Below, piece after piece: positions 36,426 through 45,384 of a stretch of DNA of 64,000 bases. Each line of letters starts with the position of its first letter. The first letter of the stretch is position 1. Origin of the DNA: Pseudomonas sp. Root71 (GTDB lineage Bacteria > Pseudomonadota > Gammaproteobacteria > Pseudomonadales > Pseudomonadaceae); contig NZ_LMHY01000027.1 in NCBI RefSeq assembly GCF_001429045.1, forward strand, positions 248,001 through 312,000, given 5' to 3'. The notes below the pieces were generated by a model. That model saw only the letters and a program-made list of their open reading frames with translations, did no database searches and was not told the origin of the DNA. The translations under genes and the position numbers were made by a program.

Positions 36426-37363
36426 GTGCAGACAAGCAACACTGGGCCGACCGCAAAGAACGGGGCAGTTTCTGGCTGATGAAGCTCACCGCGTTCGGCG
36501 CCAAAGTGCTGGGCCGTCGAGTACTGAGCCCAGTGTTGTACGGCATCGTCCTGTACTTTTTCCTGTTCGGTCGCAGCGCCCGACACAGTGCCTGGCAATA
36601 CCAGCAACGGCTGGCCGACTGGAGCGGTCGCAGCGAATTGCGCCCGAGCCATTGGCGGGTGTTCGGCCAGTTCATGGCTTTCGCCGATTCGATGCTCGAC
36701 AAACTCGACGTCTGGAACGGCAAGCTGAGCATCGAACAAATCGAAATCATCGACCCGGCGCTGCTGCGTGACCAGCTGCGCGGTGCCCGCGGGCAGATGC
36801 TGGTGGGCGCACACCTGGGCAATCTGGAAGTCTGCCGCGCACTGGCGGAGATCGGCGAAAAGGTCACGATGAACGTGCTGGTGCACACCAAGCACGCCGA
36901 ACAGTTCAACCGTTTACTGGGTGAAGCCGGGGCGACCAATTTGCGCTTGATCCAGGTCAGCGAACTGGACCCCGGGATCATGCTGCAACTGAGCGAGCGC
37001 CTGGAGCGTGGCGAGTGGCTGGCGATCGCCGGCGACCGCGTGCCGCTGCATGGCGGACGCTGCGCGACCGTGGACTTCCTCGGTCATTCGGCCAGGTTCC
37101 CCCAGGGCCCGTGGTTGCTGGCCGGCCTGCTGAAATGCCCGGTCAACCTGCTGCTGTGCCTGAAAAAGCCCGACGGTGACTATCGACTGACCATCGAGCC
37201 GTTCGCTGAGGCAATCACCTGGAAACGTACTGACCGCGAACAGGTCATTCATCAGTGGGCCTCCCGCTACGCCGAACGCTTGGGTCACTATTGCCTTGAA
37301 GCGCCCCAACAATGGTTCAACTTTTACCCTTTCTGGAAGACCGATGACGACGCCAACGCTTGA
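36422..37363 (+). CDS. LpxL/HtrB-like acyltransferase (C-terminal half of ApeJ function)
   Basis: 313 aa acyltransferase of the lipid A/PIM type, with a membrane segment around residues 35-55 and GAHLGNLEVCR as the HxxxxE/D-type active-site region, followed by AGDRVPLHGG. Expected to transfer an acyl chain, possibly the polyene itself, onto the sugar or lipid acceptor. The start at 36422 overlaps the glycosyltransferase stop; longer in-frame starts from 36146 fall inside that gene and are rejected. Confidence 0.85.
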   Translation: MSADKQHWADRKERGSFWLMKLTAFGAKVLGRRVLSPVLYGIVLYFFLFGRSARHSAWQYQQRLADWSGRSELRPSHWRVFGQFMAFADSMLDKLDVWNGKLSIEQIEIIDPALLRDQLRGARGQMLVGAHLGNLEVCRALAEIGEKVTMNVLVHTKHAEQFNRLLGEAGATNLRLIQVSELDPGIMLQLSERLERGEWLAIAGDRVPLHGGRCATVDFLGHSARFPQGPWLLAGLLKCPVNLLLCLKKPDGDYRLTIEPFAEAITWKRTDREQVIHQWASRYAERLGHYCLEAPQQWFNFYPFWKTDDDANA

Positions 37364-38888
37364 GCCGGTAACCTTCGGCGAACGCCCTTTGCGCATAGAA
37401 GATGTGCTGGCACTGGCCAACCGCAAAGTGCCGACGCTGTTGCAAAGCGATCCCGCCTACCGCGAGCGCATCGCCAAGGGCGCGCGTTTTCTGGACTCTC
37501 TGCTGGACAAGGAAGGCGTGATCTACGGCGTGACCACCGGTTACGGCGACTCTTGCGTGGTCGCGGTGCCGCTGCATCACGTCGAGGCGCTGCCCCGTCA
37601 CCTGTACACCTTCCACGGCTGTGGCCTGGGCAAACTGCTCGACGCCCAGGCCACCCGCGCGGTACTGGCGGCGCGTTTGCAGTCGTTGTGCCACGGTGTT
37701 TCCGGAGTGCGGGTGGAGCTGCTGGAGCGCCTGCAGGCGTTCCTTGAACACGACATCCTGCCGCTGATTCCAGAGGAAGGCTCGGTGGGCGCCAGTGGTG
37801 ACCTGACGCCGCTTTCGTACGTGGCCGCCACGCTGTCCGGTGAACGCGAGGTGATGTTCCGCGGCGAGCGCCGGCAAGCTGCCGATGTGCACCGCGAACT
37901 CGGCTGGCAGCCACTGGTGTTGCGTCCGAAAGAAGCCTTGGCGCTGATGAATGGCACCGCAGTGATGACCGGGCTGGCCTGCCTGGCGTACGCCCGCGCC
38001 GATTACCTGCTGCACCTGGCCACGCGCATTACCGCGCTGAACGTGGTCGCCCTGCAAGGCAACCCGGAGCACTTCGACGAGCGCCTGTTCGCCGCCAAGC
38101 CACACCCGGGGCAGATGCAGGTCGCCGCGTGGTTGCGCGAGGATCTGGCCATCGACGCGCCCACCGCGCCCTTGCATCGTCTGCAAGATCGCTACTCCCT
38201 GCGTTGCGCCCCCCATGTGCTGGGCGTACTGGCCGACAGCCTGAACTGGCTGCGCTCATTCATCGAGATCGAGCTCAACAGTGCCAACGACAACCCGATC
38301 ATCGACGCCGAGGCCGAGCGAGTGCTGCACGGTGGGCACTTCTACGGAGGCCACATCGCCTTCGCCATGGACAGCCTGAAAAACCTCGTGGCCAACGTCG
38401 CCGACCTGTTGGATCGACAACTCGCGCTGCTGGTGGACGAGCGCTACAACCATGGCTTGCCGAGCAACCTGTCGGGTGCCACGGCCGACCGCGCCATGCT
38501 CAACCACGGCTTCAAGGCGGTGCAGATCGGCACCAGCGCCTGGACTGCCGAAGCCCTGAAGAACACCATGCCGGCCAGCGTCTTCTCGCGCTCCACCGAA
38601 TGCCACAACCAGGACAAGGTCAGCATGGGCACCATCGCCGCCCGGGATGCGATCCGCGTGCTGGAACTCACCGAACAAGTGGCGGCCGCCACGCTGCTGG
38701 CGGCCAATCAGGGCGTCTGGCTGCGCGGCCAGGCCGAAGATGCACGCCCCCTGCCACCCGCTTTGGCGACCATGCACGAAGCCTTGGCCAAGGACTTCCC
38801 ACCGGTCATCGAAGACCGCGCGCTGGAAGGCGAATTGCGCCTGTGCCTGCAACGCATCGCCGAACAACACTGGAGGCTGCATGCGTAG
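37344..38888 (+). CDS. Aromatic amino acid ammonia-lyase (HAL/PAL/TAL family)
   Basis: 514 aa MIO enzyme that releases ammonia from an aromatic amino acid to give a cinnamic-acid type starter. The MIO tripeptide Ala-Ser-Gly is at 150-152 (GSVGASGDLTPLSY), the catalytic Tyr is in IYGVTTGYG (residue 61), and NSANDNP and SRSTECHNQDK follow. The substrate-selectivity pair aligns to Phe90-His91 (LYTFHGCG), unlike His-Leu of typical TAL, Phe-Leu of PAL or Ser-His of HAL, so tyrosine versus phenylalanine cannot be called. ATG 37344 has GGAAG six bases upstream and overlaps the previous gene by 20. It is an addition to the core ape gene set. Confidence 0.9.
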   Translation: MTTPTLEPVTFGERPLRIEDVLALANRKVPTLLQSDPAYRERIAKGARFLDSLLDKEGVIYGVTTGYGDSCVVAVPLHHVEALPRHLYTFHGCGLGKLLDAQATRAVLAARLQSLCHGVSGVRVELLERLQAFLEHDILPLIPEEGSVGASGDLTPLSYVAATLSGEREVMFRGERRQAADVHRELGWQPLVLRPKEALALMNGTAVMTGLACLAYARADYLLHLATRITALNVVALQGNPEHFDERLFAAKPHPGQMQVAAWLREDLAIDAPTAPLHRLQDRYSLRCAPHVLGVLADSLNWLRSFIEIELNSANDNPIIDAEAERVLHGGHFYGGHIAFAMDSLKNLVANVADLLDRQLALLVDERYNHGLPSNLSGATADRAMLNHGFKAVQIGTSAWTAEALKNTMPASVFSRSTECHNQDKVSMGTIAARDAIRVLELTEQVAAATLLAANQGVWLRGQAEDARPLPPALATMHEALAKDFPPVIEDRALEGELRLCLQRIAEQHWRLHA

Positions 38889-39306
38889 CAAGGGATTTCT
38901 CTACACCGACACGGAAATCGTCGTACCGTTCTTTGACGTCGACAGCATGCACGTGGTCTGGCACGGCCATTACGTCAAATACCTGGAGGTGGCCCGCTGT
39001 GCGCTGCTGGACAAGATCGGCCACAACTACACGGCGATGAACGAATCCGGCTATGCCTGGCCGGTGATCGACCTGCAATTGCGCTACGTGCGCGGCGCGG
39101 TGTTCGGCCAGACGCTCAACGTGCGCGCCAACCTGGTGGAGTGGGAGAACCGCTTGAAGATCAACTACCTGATCAGCGACCTGCAAACCGGTGAGCGCCT
39201 GACCCGAGCCATGTCGGTACAGGTGGCCGTCGACATCGCCAGCCGCGAGATGCAACTGGCCTCGCCGACAGTGTTCACCGACGCGGTTGAGAGGGTACTG
39301 GGATGA
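38881..39306 (+). CDS. apeK: 4HBT-type acyl thioesterase (ApeK type)
   Basis: 141 aa hotdog thioesterase of the 4-hydroxybenzoyl-CoA/YbgC group; the active-site region is FFDVDSMHVVWHGHYVKYLE with Asp in DxD. Could release the polyene acid from ACP or edit mis-loaded carriers. ATG 38881 overlaps the lyase gene by 8 bases; longer frames from 38647 are shadows inside the lyase gene. Confidence 0.88.
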   Translation: MRSKGFLYTDTEIVVPFFDVDSMHVVWHGHYVKYLEVARCALLDKIGHNYTAMNESGYAWPVIDLQLRYVRGAVFGQTLNVRANLVEWENRLKINYLISDLQTGERLTRAMSVQVAVDIASREMQLASPTVFTDAVERVLG

Positions 39307-40052
39307 TCGATATTTCCCTTGAGACCAGCCGCCCCGCCTGTGGCGAGCGAGCTTGCTCGCGCTCGAGTGCGCAGCACTCGCAACCCCGCCGAGGTTTGCT
39401 GACGTATTGGGGCCGCTACGCAGCCCAGCGCGAGCAAGCTCGCTCGCCACGTTTCTCAGTGTTCAAATGCCTCAGTGTTTTGGCGTTACTCGGGGTGTCG
39501 TCGATGGCCAGCGCCTTCGACCTGCAACAACTCAGCGATCAACTGGCCAGGCCCGAGGTGATCCACGGCAGTTTCGTCCAGGAAAAACACCTGCGCGCCC
39601 TGTCCCAGCCGCTGACCAGCAAGGGCACGTTCGTGCTGGCCAAAAACCACGGCTTGTTGTGGCTGCTGAAAACGCCACTGCAACAGGACTATCGCATCAC
39701 CGCCAAAGGCATTGCCCGGCGCGACGGCATTGTCTGGCAAATGCTGCCGGGCAAAAGCGCCGGTGCCGAGCAGAACCGTTTGTTCCTCGCCGTGCTGCAA
39801 GGCGACAGCAGTGGCCTGCAACGGGATTTCGAACTGTCCCTGAGCGGCGATGCGCAGAACTGGAAACTCACGCTGCTGCCGCGCTCGATGCTGCTCAAGC
39901 AGGTGTTCAACCAGATCAACATTACCGGCGCAGAACTGGTGCACAGCATCGAACTGCTCGAGACCCAGGGCGACAGTACGTTATTGCGCATGCAGGACAG
40001 CACCAGCAGCCAGCCGTTGAGCGACGCGGAGCAGCATGACTTTGCCGAGTGA
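39303..40052 (+). CDS. apeL: LolA-like outer membrane lipoprotein carrier (ApeL type), N-terminus altered by REP insertion
   Basis: 249 aa as an open frame. The LolA-like domain (from about residue 70, FDLQQLSDQLARPEVIHGSF) follows a Sec signal (FKCLSVLALLGVSSMASA), implying a periplasmic carrier for the pigment lipid. Residues about 12-50 are translated from an in-frame 114-base REP doublet that separates the ATGA-coupled start at 39303 from the signal peptide. Either the protein now has a 52-residue extension before the signal or translation restarts, for example at GTG 39459 (no good ribosome site). Overlaps the exporter gene by 17 bases. Confidence 0.82.
   Translation: MIDISLETSRPACGERACSRSSAQHSQPRRGLLTYWGRYAAQREQARSPRFSVFKCLSVLALLGVSSMASAFDLQQLSDQLARPEVIHGSFVQEKHLRALSQPLTSKGTFVLAKNHGLLWLLKTPLQQDYRITAKGIARRDGIVWQMLPGKSAGAEQNRLFLAVLQGDSSGLQRDFELSLSGDAQNWKLTLLPRSMLLKQVFNQINITGAELVHSIELLETQGDSTLLRMQDSTSSQPLSDAEQHDFAE
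39338..39451. repeat. REP doublet, family 1, in frame within the LolA-like gene
   Basis: TGTGGCGAGCGAGCTTGCTC (39340 onward) and its inverted partner ending GCTCGCTCGCCACG at 39451 bound a 114-base element, an exact multiple of three with no stop codon in the host frame. It lies between codon 11 and the signal peptide. Confidence 0.85.
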
Positions 40053-42375
40053 ACGGTGGTTGCCACGGTTGTTCCTGATCCTGCTGCTGGCAGTACTGGC
40101 GCTCGCCGGTTGGCAATGGCGTGACGCCGCGCCGCTGTCGGCCAACCTGATGGACCTGGTGCCCGGTACGGCGCCCGACGCTCTGGAACTGCGCGCTGAA
40201 CAACGCATGCAAGAGCCGCTGAACCGCGAAATGCTGGTGCTGGTCGGCCACAGTGATCGCCAGCAGGCCGTCGCCATGGCGCAGACACTCGGCGAGCAAT
40301 GGCAGGCCAGCGGCTTGTTCGAAAAGGTCCAGTGGACCCTGCAAGCCGACTTGCCGGCGTTGCGCACACAATTGCTGCAAGGTCGCCTGGCGATGCTCCA
40401 GGCGGCGGACCGGCAACTGCTGATCGAGCACCCCGACACCTTTATCCAGCAACGGGTGCAAGCGTTGTTCGACCCGTTCAACGGGTACAGCCTGGTGCCG
40501 AGCCAGGACGACTGGCTGGGCCTGACCGGGCGCATCCAGAACAGCCAGCCGCAACGTGGTTCGGTGCAACTGGACATCGGCAGCGGCGCCCTGGTCGCCG
40601 ATGCCGATGGCAAGAGCTGGGTGCTGCTGCGCGCGCGCACCACCGGCAACGCCTTCGACATGAACCTGCCGCTGCAGGTGGCCGACCTGCTTGAACACAG
40701 CCGCGAGGAAGCCGCCCGGCACGACGTGCAACTGCTCGCCGCCAGCGGCCTGTTGTACGCCGCCAGCGGTCAACGACAGGCTGCCCGGGAGATGACCTGG
40801 GTCGGTGGCGGTGCCACCGTGGGGATTTTGTTGCTGCTGCTGTTGGCCTTCCGGCGCTGGCGCGTCTTGCTGGCGTTCGTGCCGGTGCTGGTGGGCATGC
40901 TCTTCGGTGCGGTGGCCTGCGTTGCGTTGTTCGGCCATATGCATGTGATGACCCTGGTACTGGGCTCAAGCCTGATCGGTGTCGCCGTCGACTACCCGCT
41001 GCATTACCTGTCCAAGAGCTGGAGCCTGAAACCCTGGCACAGCTGGCCGGCCCTGCGCCTGACCCTGCCCGGGCTGACCCTGAGCCTGATCACCAGCGGC
41101 ATCGGCTATCTGGCCCTGGCCTGGACACCCTTCCCGGCGCTGACCCAGATTGCCGTGTTCTCCGCCGCCGGTTTGCTCGGTGCCTATCTGTCCGCCGTGT
41201 GCCTGCTGCCGGCATTGCTCAAGGGCGTAGACCTGCGCCCGGCGCAATGGCCATTGCGCGTTTGCGAGTTTTTGCTGGGCTGTCGTGAAGCACTGCTCAA
41301 ACACCTGAAAACGCCAGTCTTGCTGGCACTGCTGATCGCTTTTTGCGTGGCTGGCCTGCTGCAACTGGGCAGCAAAAACGACATTCGTCAGTGGATCAGC
41401 GCGCCGCAACAATTGACCGACGAAGCCCAGGCCATTGCCCGGATCACCGGCTATCAACCCACCAGCCAGTTCTTCCTGATACGCGCCGCCGATCAGCAGC
41501 AGTTGCTCGAACGCCAGACCGCCCTGAGAGAGCGGCTGGATCAATTGATTGGCCTGGAAAAGCTCCAGGGCTATCTGTCGCTCAATCAACTGGTCAGCCC
41601 GCCGAACGAACAGCAACAGGTGCGCGAAACGCTGAACAAACTGCCTTCCTTCTGGCAACCCTTGCTCGACATCGGCGTACCGGCCGAGGCGCTGCAAGCC
41701 GAGCTGACGAAGCTACAGGCACTGCCGACCATGGACATCGACGCAGCGCTCAGCGGCCCGTTGGCGGAACCCTACCGGCCCTTGTGGCTGGGGCCGACCG
41801 ATGACGGCGTGGCGGCGATGGTCAGCCTGCAAGGCATCAACAACCCGGCCCTGCTGCGGCTCCAGGGCGAGGACTTGCCCGGCGTGACACTGGTGGATCG
41901 ACTGGGTGAGTTGAACAACGTCTTCGCGGCCACCCAAATCAGTGCCGCTGAACTGAAGCTCGCCTCCTGCGTGCTGATCGTGCTGGTGCTGATCCTGCCA
42001 TTCGGCCTCGGCGGCGCGTTGCGAATCGTGTCCCTGCCCCTGCTGGCGGCGTTGTGCAGCCTGGCCAGTCTCGGCTGGCTGGGGCAGCCGCTGACCCTGT
42101 TCAGCCTGTTCGGCCTGCTGCTGGTGACGGCGATCAGCGTCGATTACGCGATCCTGATGCGCGAACAGGTCGGCGGCGCAGCCGTGAGCCTGCTGGGCAC
42201 CCTGCTGGCGGCGTTGACCACCTGGCTGTCGTTCGGCCTGCTGGCGGTGTCGAGCACCCCGGCGGTGAGCAACTTCGGGCTGTCGGTGAGCCTGGGCCTG
42301 ATCTTCAGCTTCCTGCTCGCGCCGTGGGCCGGTCGCCAGGTGCATGAGCCCACGGCCATGGAGCGGGCAATATGA
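40036..42375 (+). CDS. apeM: MMPL/RND-family lipid exporter (ApeM type)
   Basis: 779 aa inner-membrane exporter. The layout is that of the RND superfamily: one N-terminal helix (about 10-27), a periplasmic domain, a bundle of helices (about 255-400), a second periplasmic domain (about 430-620), and a second helix bundle to the C-terminus. Resembles predicted exporters (COG4258) that move pigment lipids toward the periplasm, handing over to the LolA-like carrier encoded just upstream. GGAG lies four bases before ATG 40036. ATGA overlap with the next gene. Confidence 0.88.
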   Translation: MTLPSERWLPRLFLILLLAVLALAGWQWRDAAPLSANLMDLVPGTAPDALELRAEQRMQEPLNREMLVLVGHSDRQQAVAMAQTLGEQWQASGLFEKVQWTLQADLPALRTQLLQGRLAMLQAADRQLLIEHPDTFIQQRVQALFDPFNGYSLVPSQDDWLGLTGRIQNSQPQRGSVQLDIGSGALVADADGKSWVLLRARTTGNAFDMNLPLQVADLLEHSREEAARHDVQLLAASGLLYAASGQRQAAREMTWVGGGATVGILLLLLLAFRRWRVLLAFVPVLVGMLFGAVACVALFGHMHVMTLVLGSSLIGVAVDYPLHYLSKSWSLKPWHSWPALRLTLPGLTLSLITSGIGYLALAWTPFPALTQIAVFSAAGLLGAYLSAVCLLPALLKGVDLRPAQWPLRVCEFLLGCREALLKHLKTPVLLALLIAFCVAGLLQLGSKNDIRQWISAPQQLTDEAQAIARITGYQPTSQFFLIRAADQQQLLERQTALRERLDQLIGLEKLQGYLSLNQLVSPPNEQQQVRETLNKLPSFWQPLLDIGVPAEALQAELTKLQALPTMDIDAALSGPLAEPYRPLWLGPTDDGVAAMVSLQGINNPALLRLQGEDLPGVTLVDRLGELNNVFAATQISAAELKLASCVLIVLVLILPFGLGGALRIVSLPLLAALCSLASLGWLGQPLTLFSLFGLLLVTAISVDYAILMREQVGGAAVSLLGTLLAALTTWLSFGLLAVSSTPAVSNFGLSVSLGLIFSFLLAPWAGRQVHEPTAMERAI

Positions 42376-43532
42376 TGGTCGTTCTGTTCTGGGCGATGGC
42401 GCTGGTGTTGTTCGCCCTGGCGACCCGTGTCGGCCGGCATTTCGGCTTGATTCCCATCGTCAGCCAGTTGCTGCTGGCGACCCTTGGCCTGCCGCTGTTG
42501 ATGTATTTCTGGATCGAGCCCCAATGGCAATTGAGCGGTGCGCTGCTGGTGTCGCCGGGCTGGCTGAAGAACCTCTACAGCCTGAGCTTTGCCCTGTTGC
42601 TGGGCTACATCCTCAGCGATGTGATCGACCTGCAACTGGATCGCCAAAGCCTGAAAATCGCCCTTCCCAGCTTTTGCATTCCGTTTGCCTGCGGCCTGGC
42701 CACGGCGGTCTGGTTGTTGCCGGCACAACCGTGGATCAGCTCGCTGGCCGTCGGCCTGTTGTTCGCCATCACCGCGATTCCGGTGCTGTACCTGTACCTG
42801 CGGCACATCGATTACCCACCCGCCGCCACCCGACGTCTGGTGCAAACCGCGATCCTCATCGACCTCGCCTGCTGGACGCTGTTCGGCATCGCCCAGGGCA
42901 GCCTGCACCTGAGCAGCCTGTTGCTGCCGTTGGCCGGCGCGTGCCTGCCGGTGCTGCTGCGGTTGCTCGGTTTGCGCCAGACATGGCTTTACAGCCTGAG
43001 CTTTTTCGCCCTGCTGGTCGTCGCCGAACACTTCAAGCTCAATGCGCTGATTTTCGGCATCGGCTATGTGTTGATCATGGCCGCGCTGAAAGCCCCGCTG
43101 GTCCTGCCACTGCCAGCCGTGTGGATGGGCCGCTTGCAGACGTACATCGCCATCCCGCTGATCCTTACGTTCGGCATTGTGCAGATCAATGTGCACAGCG
43201 CGATGGACAGCCTCGGTTGGGTGCAACTGCTCGCCCTGCTGCTGTTGCCGATGCTGAGCAAACTGCTGGGCAACTGGCTCGGCCTCGGCTGGGCCGGGGC
43301 CTCGTTCCAGGGCGCCAGCCGCTGGCGGGAAAGTGTGCTGCTGAACATCCGCGGCTTGAGCGAGATCGTTTTTCTCAACCTGCTGCTGCAACAGCAACTC
43401 ATCAGCCCGCCGCTGTACTTTGCCCTGATGCTGATGGGCCTGATCGCTACACTGCTGCCAGCCCTGACCGGCATGCACCGAATTCCCCTGAAAGCCGCTG
43501 TCCCCGCAAGGAGCCCCCATGCCAACCGTTGA
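42372..43532 (+). CDS. Polytopic membrane protein, CPA2 cation/proton-antiporter-like
   Basis: 386 aa with about 11-12 hydrophobic helices. The pattern (paired helices, GYVLIMAALKAPL, and the C-terminal LNIRGLSEIVFLNLLLQQQL resembling the R-G-E/L segment of Na+/H+ exchangers) suggests the CPA2/KefB membrane core without a regulatory domain. It is not part of the reference ape gene set as I know it. It might set the ion gradient for the RND exporter or move another solute; substrate unknown. Overlaps apeM by 4 bases and the flavoenzyme gene by 14. Confidence 0.7.
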   Translation: MMVVLFWAMALVLFALATRVGRHFGLIPIVSQLLLATLGLPLLMYFWIEPQWQLSGALLVSPGWLKNLYSLSFALLLGYILSDVIDLQLDRQSLKIALPSFCIPFACGLATAVWLLPAQPWISSLAVGLLFAITAIPVLYLYLRHIDYPPAATRRLVQTAILIDLACWTLFGIAQGSLHLSSLLLPLAGACLPVLLRLLGLRQTWLYSLSFFALLVVAEHFKLNALIFGIGYVLIMAALKAPLVLPLPAVWMGRLQTYIAIPLILTFGIVQINVHSAMDSLGWVQLLALLLLPMLSKLLGNWLGLGWAGASFQGASRWRESVLLNIRGLSEIVFLNLLLQQQLISPPLYFALMLMGLIATLLPALTGMHRIPLKAAVPARSPHANR

Positions 43533-44766
43533 AATGGAATGTCGCCAGGTCGTGGTCATCGGCGCCGGTCCATCCGGCGCCATCGCCGCCGCGTTGCTCA
43601 AGCGCAAGGGACACGATGTGCTGGTGATCGAGCGCCAGCATTTTCCACGGTTTTCCATCGGTGAAAGCCTATTGGCCCATTGCCTTGATTTCGTCGAAGA
43701 GGCGGGCATGCTCGACGCCGTCAACGCCGCCGGCTTCCAGCTGAAAACCGGTGCCGCGTTTGCCTGGGGCGAGCGCTACAGCGCGTTCGATTTCGGCGAG
43801 ACGTTCAGCCACGGCAAATCGACGACATATCAGGTCCTGCGTGCCGATTTCGATAAGCTGCTGGCCGATCAGGCTACGTTGCAAGGCGTGGAGATCCGCT
43901 ATGGCGAAACCATCGTCGACGTCGACATTGCCCCCGGAAAACCGCAGCTCGGCGTGCGCCGCGAAGACGGTAGCGAGTACCGCGTCGAGGCCGGTTTCCT
44001 GCTCGATGCCAGTGGCTACGGCCGCGTACTGCCGCGCTTGCTCGACCTCGAGGCGCCGTCGAACTTCCCGGTGCGTCAGGCCGTGTTCACTCACGTCGAA
44101 GACCGTATCGACCTCCCGACCTTCGATCGCAGCAAGATCCTGGTGACCACTCACCCGACCCTGCGCGACGTATGGTTCTGGACCATCCCGTTCAGTAACG
44201 GGCGTTGCTCGGTCGGCGTGGTCGCCGCCGAGGAACGTTTCGCCGGCCGCAGCGATAATCTGGACGAGTGCCTGCGCAGCTTTATTGCCGAGACGCCAAG
44301 CCTGGCCAGCGTGTTGCAAAATGCGCAGTGGGACACCGAGGCGCGAACCATCGGCGGATACTCGGCCAACGTCAAAACCCTGCACGGTCCGGGCTTCGCG
44401 CTGCTGGGCAATGCCGCGGAATTCCTCGACCCGGTGTTTTCCTCCGGCGTGACCATCGCCATGCGTTCGGCGAGCATGGCCGCCGGGGTTTTGCACCGTC
44501 AGCTGCAAGGCGAAGCCGTCAACTGGCAAACCGAGTTCGCCGAACCGCTCAAGCGCGGCGTCGACACGTTCCGCTGCTACGTCGAAGGCTGGTACGCGGG
44601 GACCTTCCAGGATGTGATCTTCCATGAGGGCAGTTCGCCGGAAATCCGCAGGATGATCAGCTCCATACTTGCCGGATATGCCTGGGATCAAAGCAACCCG
44701 TTCGTCAGCGAAGCCAGGCGCCGGTTGAAGGTGATATCAGAATTCTGTGCAAGGGATGCGTCATGA
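43519..44766 (+). CDS. FAD-dependent oxidoreductase of the flavin-dependent halogenase type
   Basis: 415 aa. The FAD-binding GAGPSG is at residues 15-20, with the second flavin motif RFSIGESLL near 44-52. WFWTIP (219-224) matches the WxWxIP signature of flavin-dependent halogenases, and Lys76 in GFQLKTGAAFAWG sits where phenolic halogenases carry the catalytic Lys. It could chlorinate or brominate the aryl head group, as in brominated xanthomonadin; a monooxygenase or reductase of the same fold is the alternative. AGGAG lies six bases before ATG 43519. A separate flavin reductase is not encoded nearby. Confidence 0.82.
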   Translation: MPTVEMECRQVVVIGAGPSGAIAAALLKRKGHDVLVIERQHFPRFSIGESLLAHCLDFVEEAGMLDAVNAAGFQLKTGAAFAWGERYSAFDFGETFSHGKSTTYQVLRADFDKLLADQATLQGVEIRYGETIVDVDIAPGKPQLGVRREDGSEYRVEAGFLLDASGYGRVLPRLLDLEAPSNFPVRQAVFTHVEDRIDLPTFDRSKILVTTHPTLRDVWFWTIPFSNGRCSVGVVAAEERFAGRSDNLDECLRSFIAETPSLASVLQNAQWDTEARTIGGYSANVKTLHGPGFALLGNAAEFLDPVFSSGVTIAMRSASMAAGVLHRQLQGEAVNWQTEFAEPLKRGVDTFRCYVEGWYAGTFQDVIFHEGSSPEIRRMISSILAGYAWDQSNPFVSEARRRLKVISEFCARDAS

Positions 44767-44870
44767 ACCACTTGTGTGTGCAAGCCAGCCCCCTTTGGCC
44801 AACGGGAAGACCCTCTGGTCAATGTGGTGGCGCGCAAAACCTTTTGAAGGAACTGTGTGATGTTGATTAG
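44763..44870 (+). CDS. Possible 35-residue coupling peptide
   Basis: The ATG overlaps the stop of the flavoenzyme gene (ATGA) and the frame (MNHLCVQASPLWPTG...) ends at TAG 44868-44870, overlapping the start of the lipoprotein gene at 44860. It fills the only other gap of the operon and would keep ribosomes moving to the next cistron. There is no homology evidence, so it may be untranslated spacer. Confidence 0.3.
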   Translation: MNHLCVQASPLWPTGRPSGQCGGAQNLLKELCDVD

Positions 44871-45384
44871 CCGTCGCTTGAACTGCACAGGGGTAGCCAG
44901 TGCATTGCGATTGCTGTTAATCGCCGCAACCCTGCTTTTGAGCGCCTGCGCCGGCCGGGCGCCGCTGCCCGTGCACAATCCGGATCTGCCGCTGCCACTG
45001 CAATTGCACATCCAGCGCGGGCAGGCCGACGAACGCGAGGACTGGGTGCTGGTGATCCAGCGTGAAGAGGCGGGTATCCGCTGGTCGATGATGGACCTGT
45101 TGGGCATTCCCCAGGCCCGCCAGAAATTGGTCGATAAAACCTGGGAGTCCGATGGTTTATTACCGCCCAACCCGCGAGCCCGGGAGCTGTTCGCGGCGCT
45201 GCTGTTTGCGCTGACGCCGCAAGATGAACTGGCGGCCAACTATCCCGGCGCCTGGCAGCACGGCAGGCAACGGTACCTGCCCGAGCGCTGGGACATCCAC
45301 TACGTACAACCGCAGAATTTTGAATTGAAGCTACCGCGTGGTCCGGCCTATCAAGTCACCCCCCTGAGCGGTGAAACGCCATGA
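44860..45384 (+). CDS. apeN: DUF3261 lipoprotein (ApeN type)
   Basis: 174 aa with a lipoprotein signal ending in LLLSACAG (lipobox Cys about residue 29). DUF3261 proteins accompany aryl polyene clusters and are thought to act at the outer membrane, possibly receiving the pigment from the LolA-like carrier. ATG 44860 is chosen with AAGGA eight bases upstream; GTG 44857 is adjacent. ATGA overlap with the ketosynthase gene. Confidence 0.85.
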   Translation: MLISRRLNCTGVASALRLLLIAATLLLSACAGRAPLPVHNPDLPLPLQLHIQRGQADEREDWVLVIQREEAGIRWSMMDLLGIPQARQKLVDKTWESDGLLPPNPRARELFAALLFALTPQDELAANYPGAWQHGRQRYLPERWDIHYVQPQNFELKLPRGPAYQVTPLSGETP

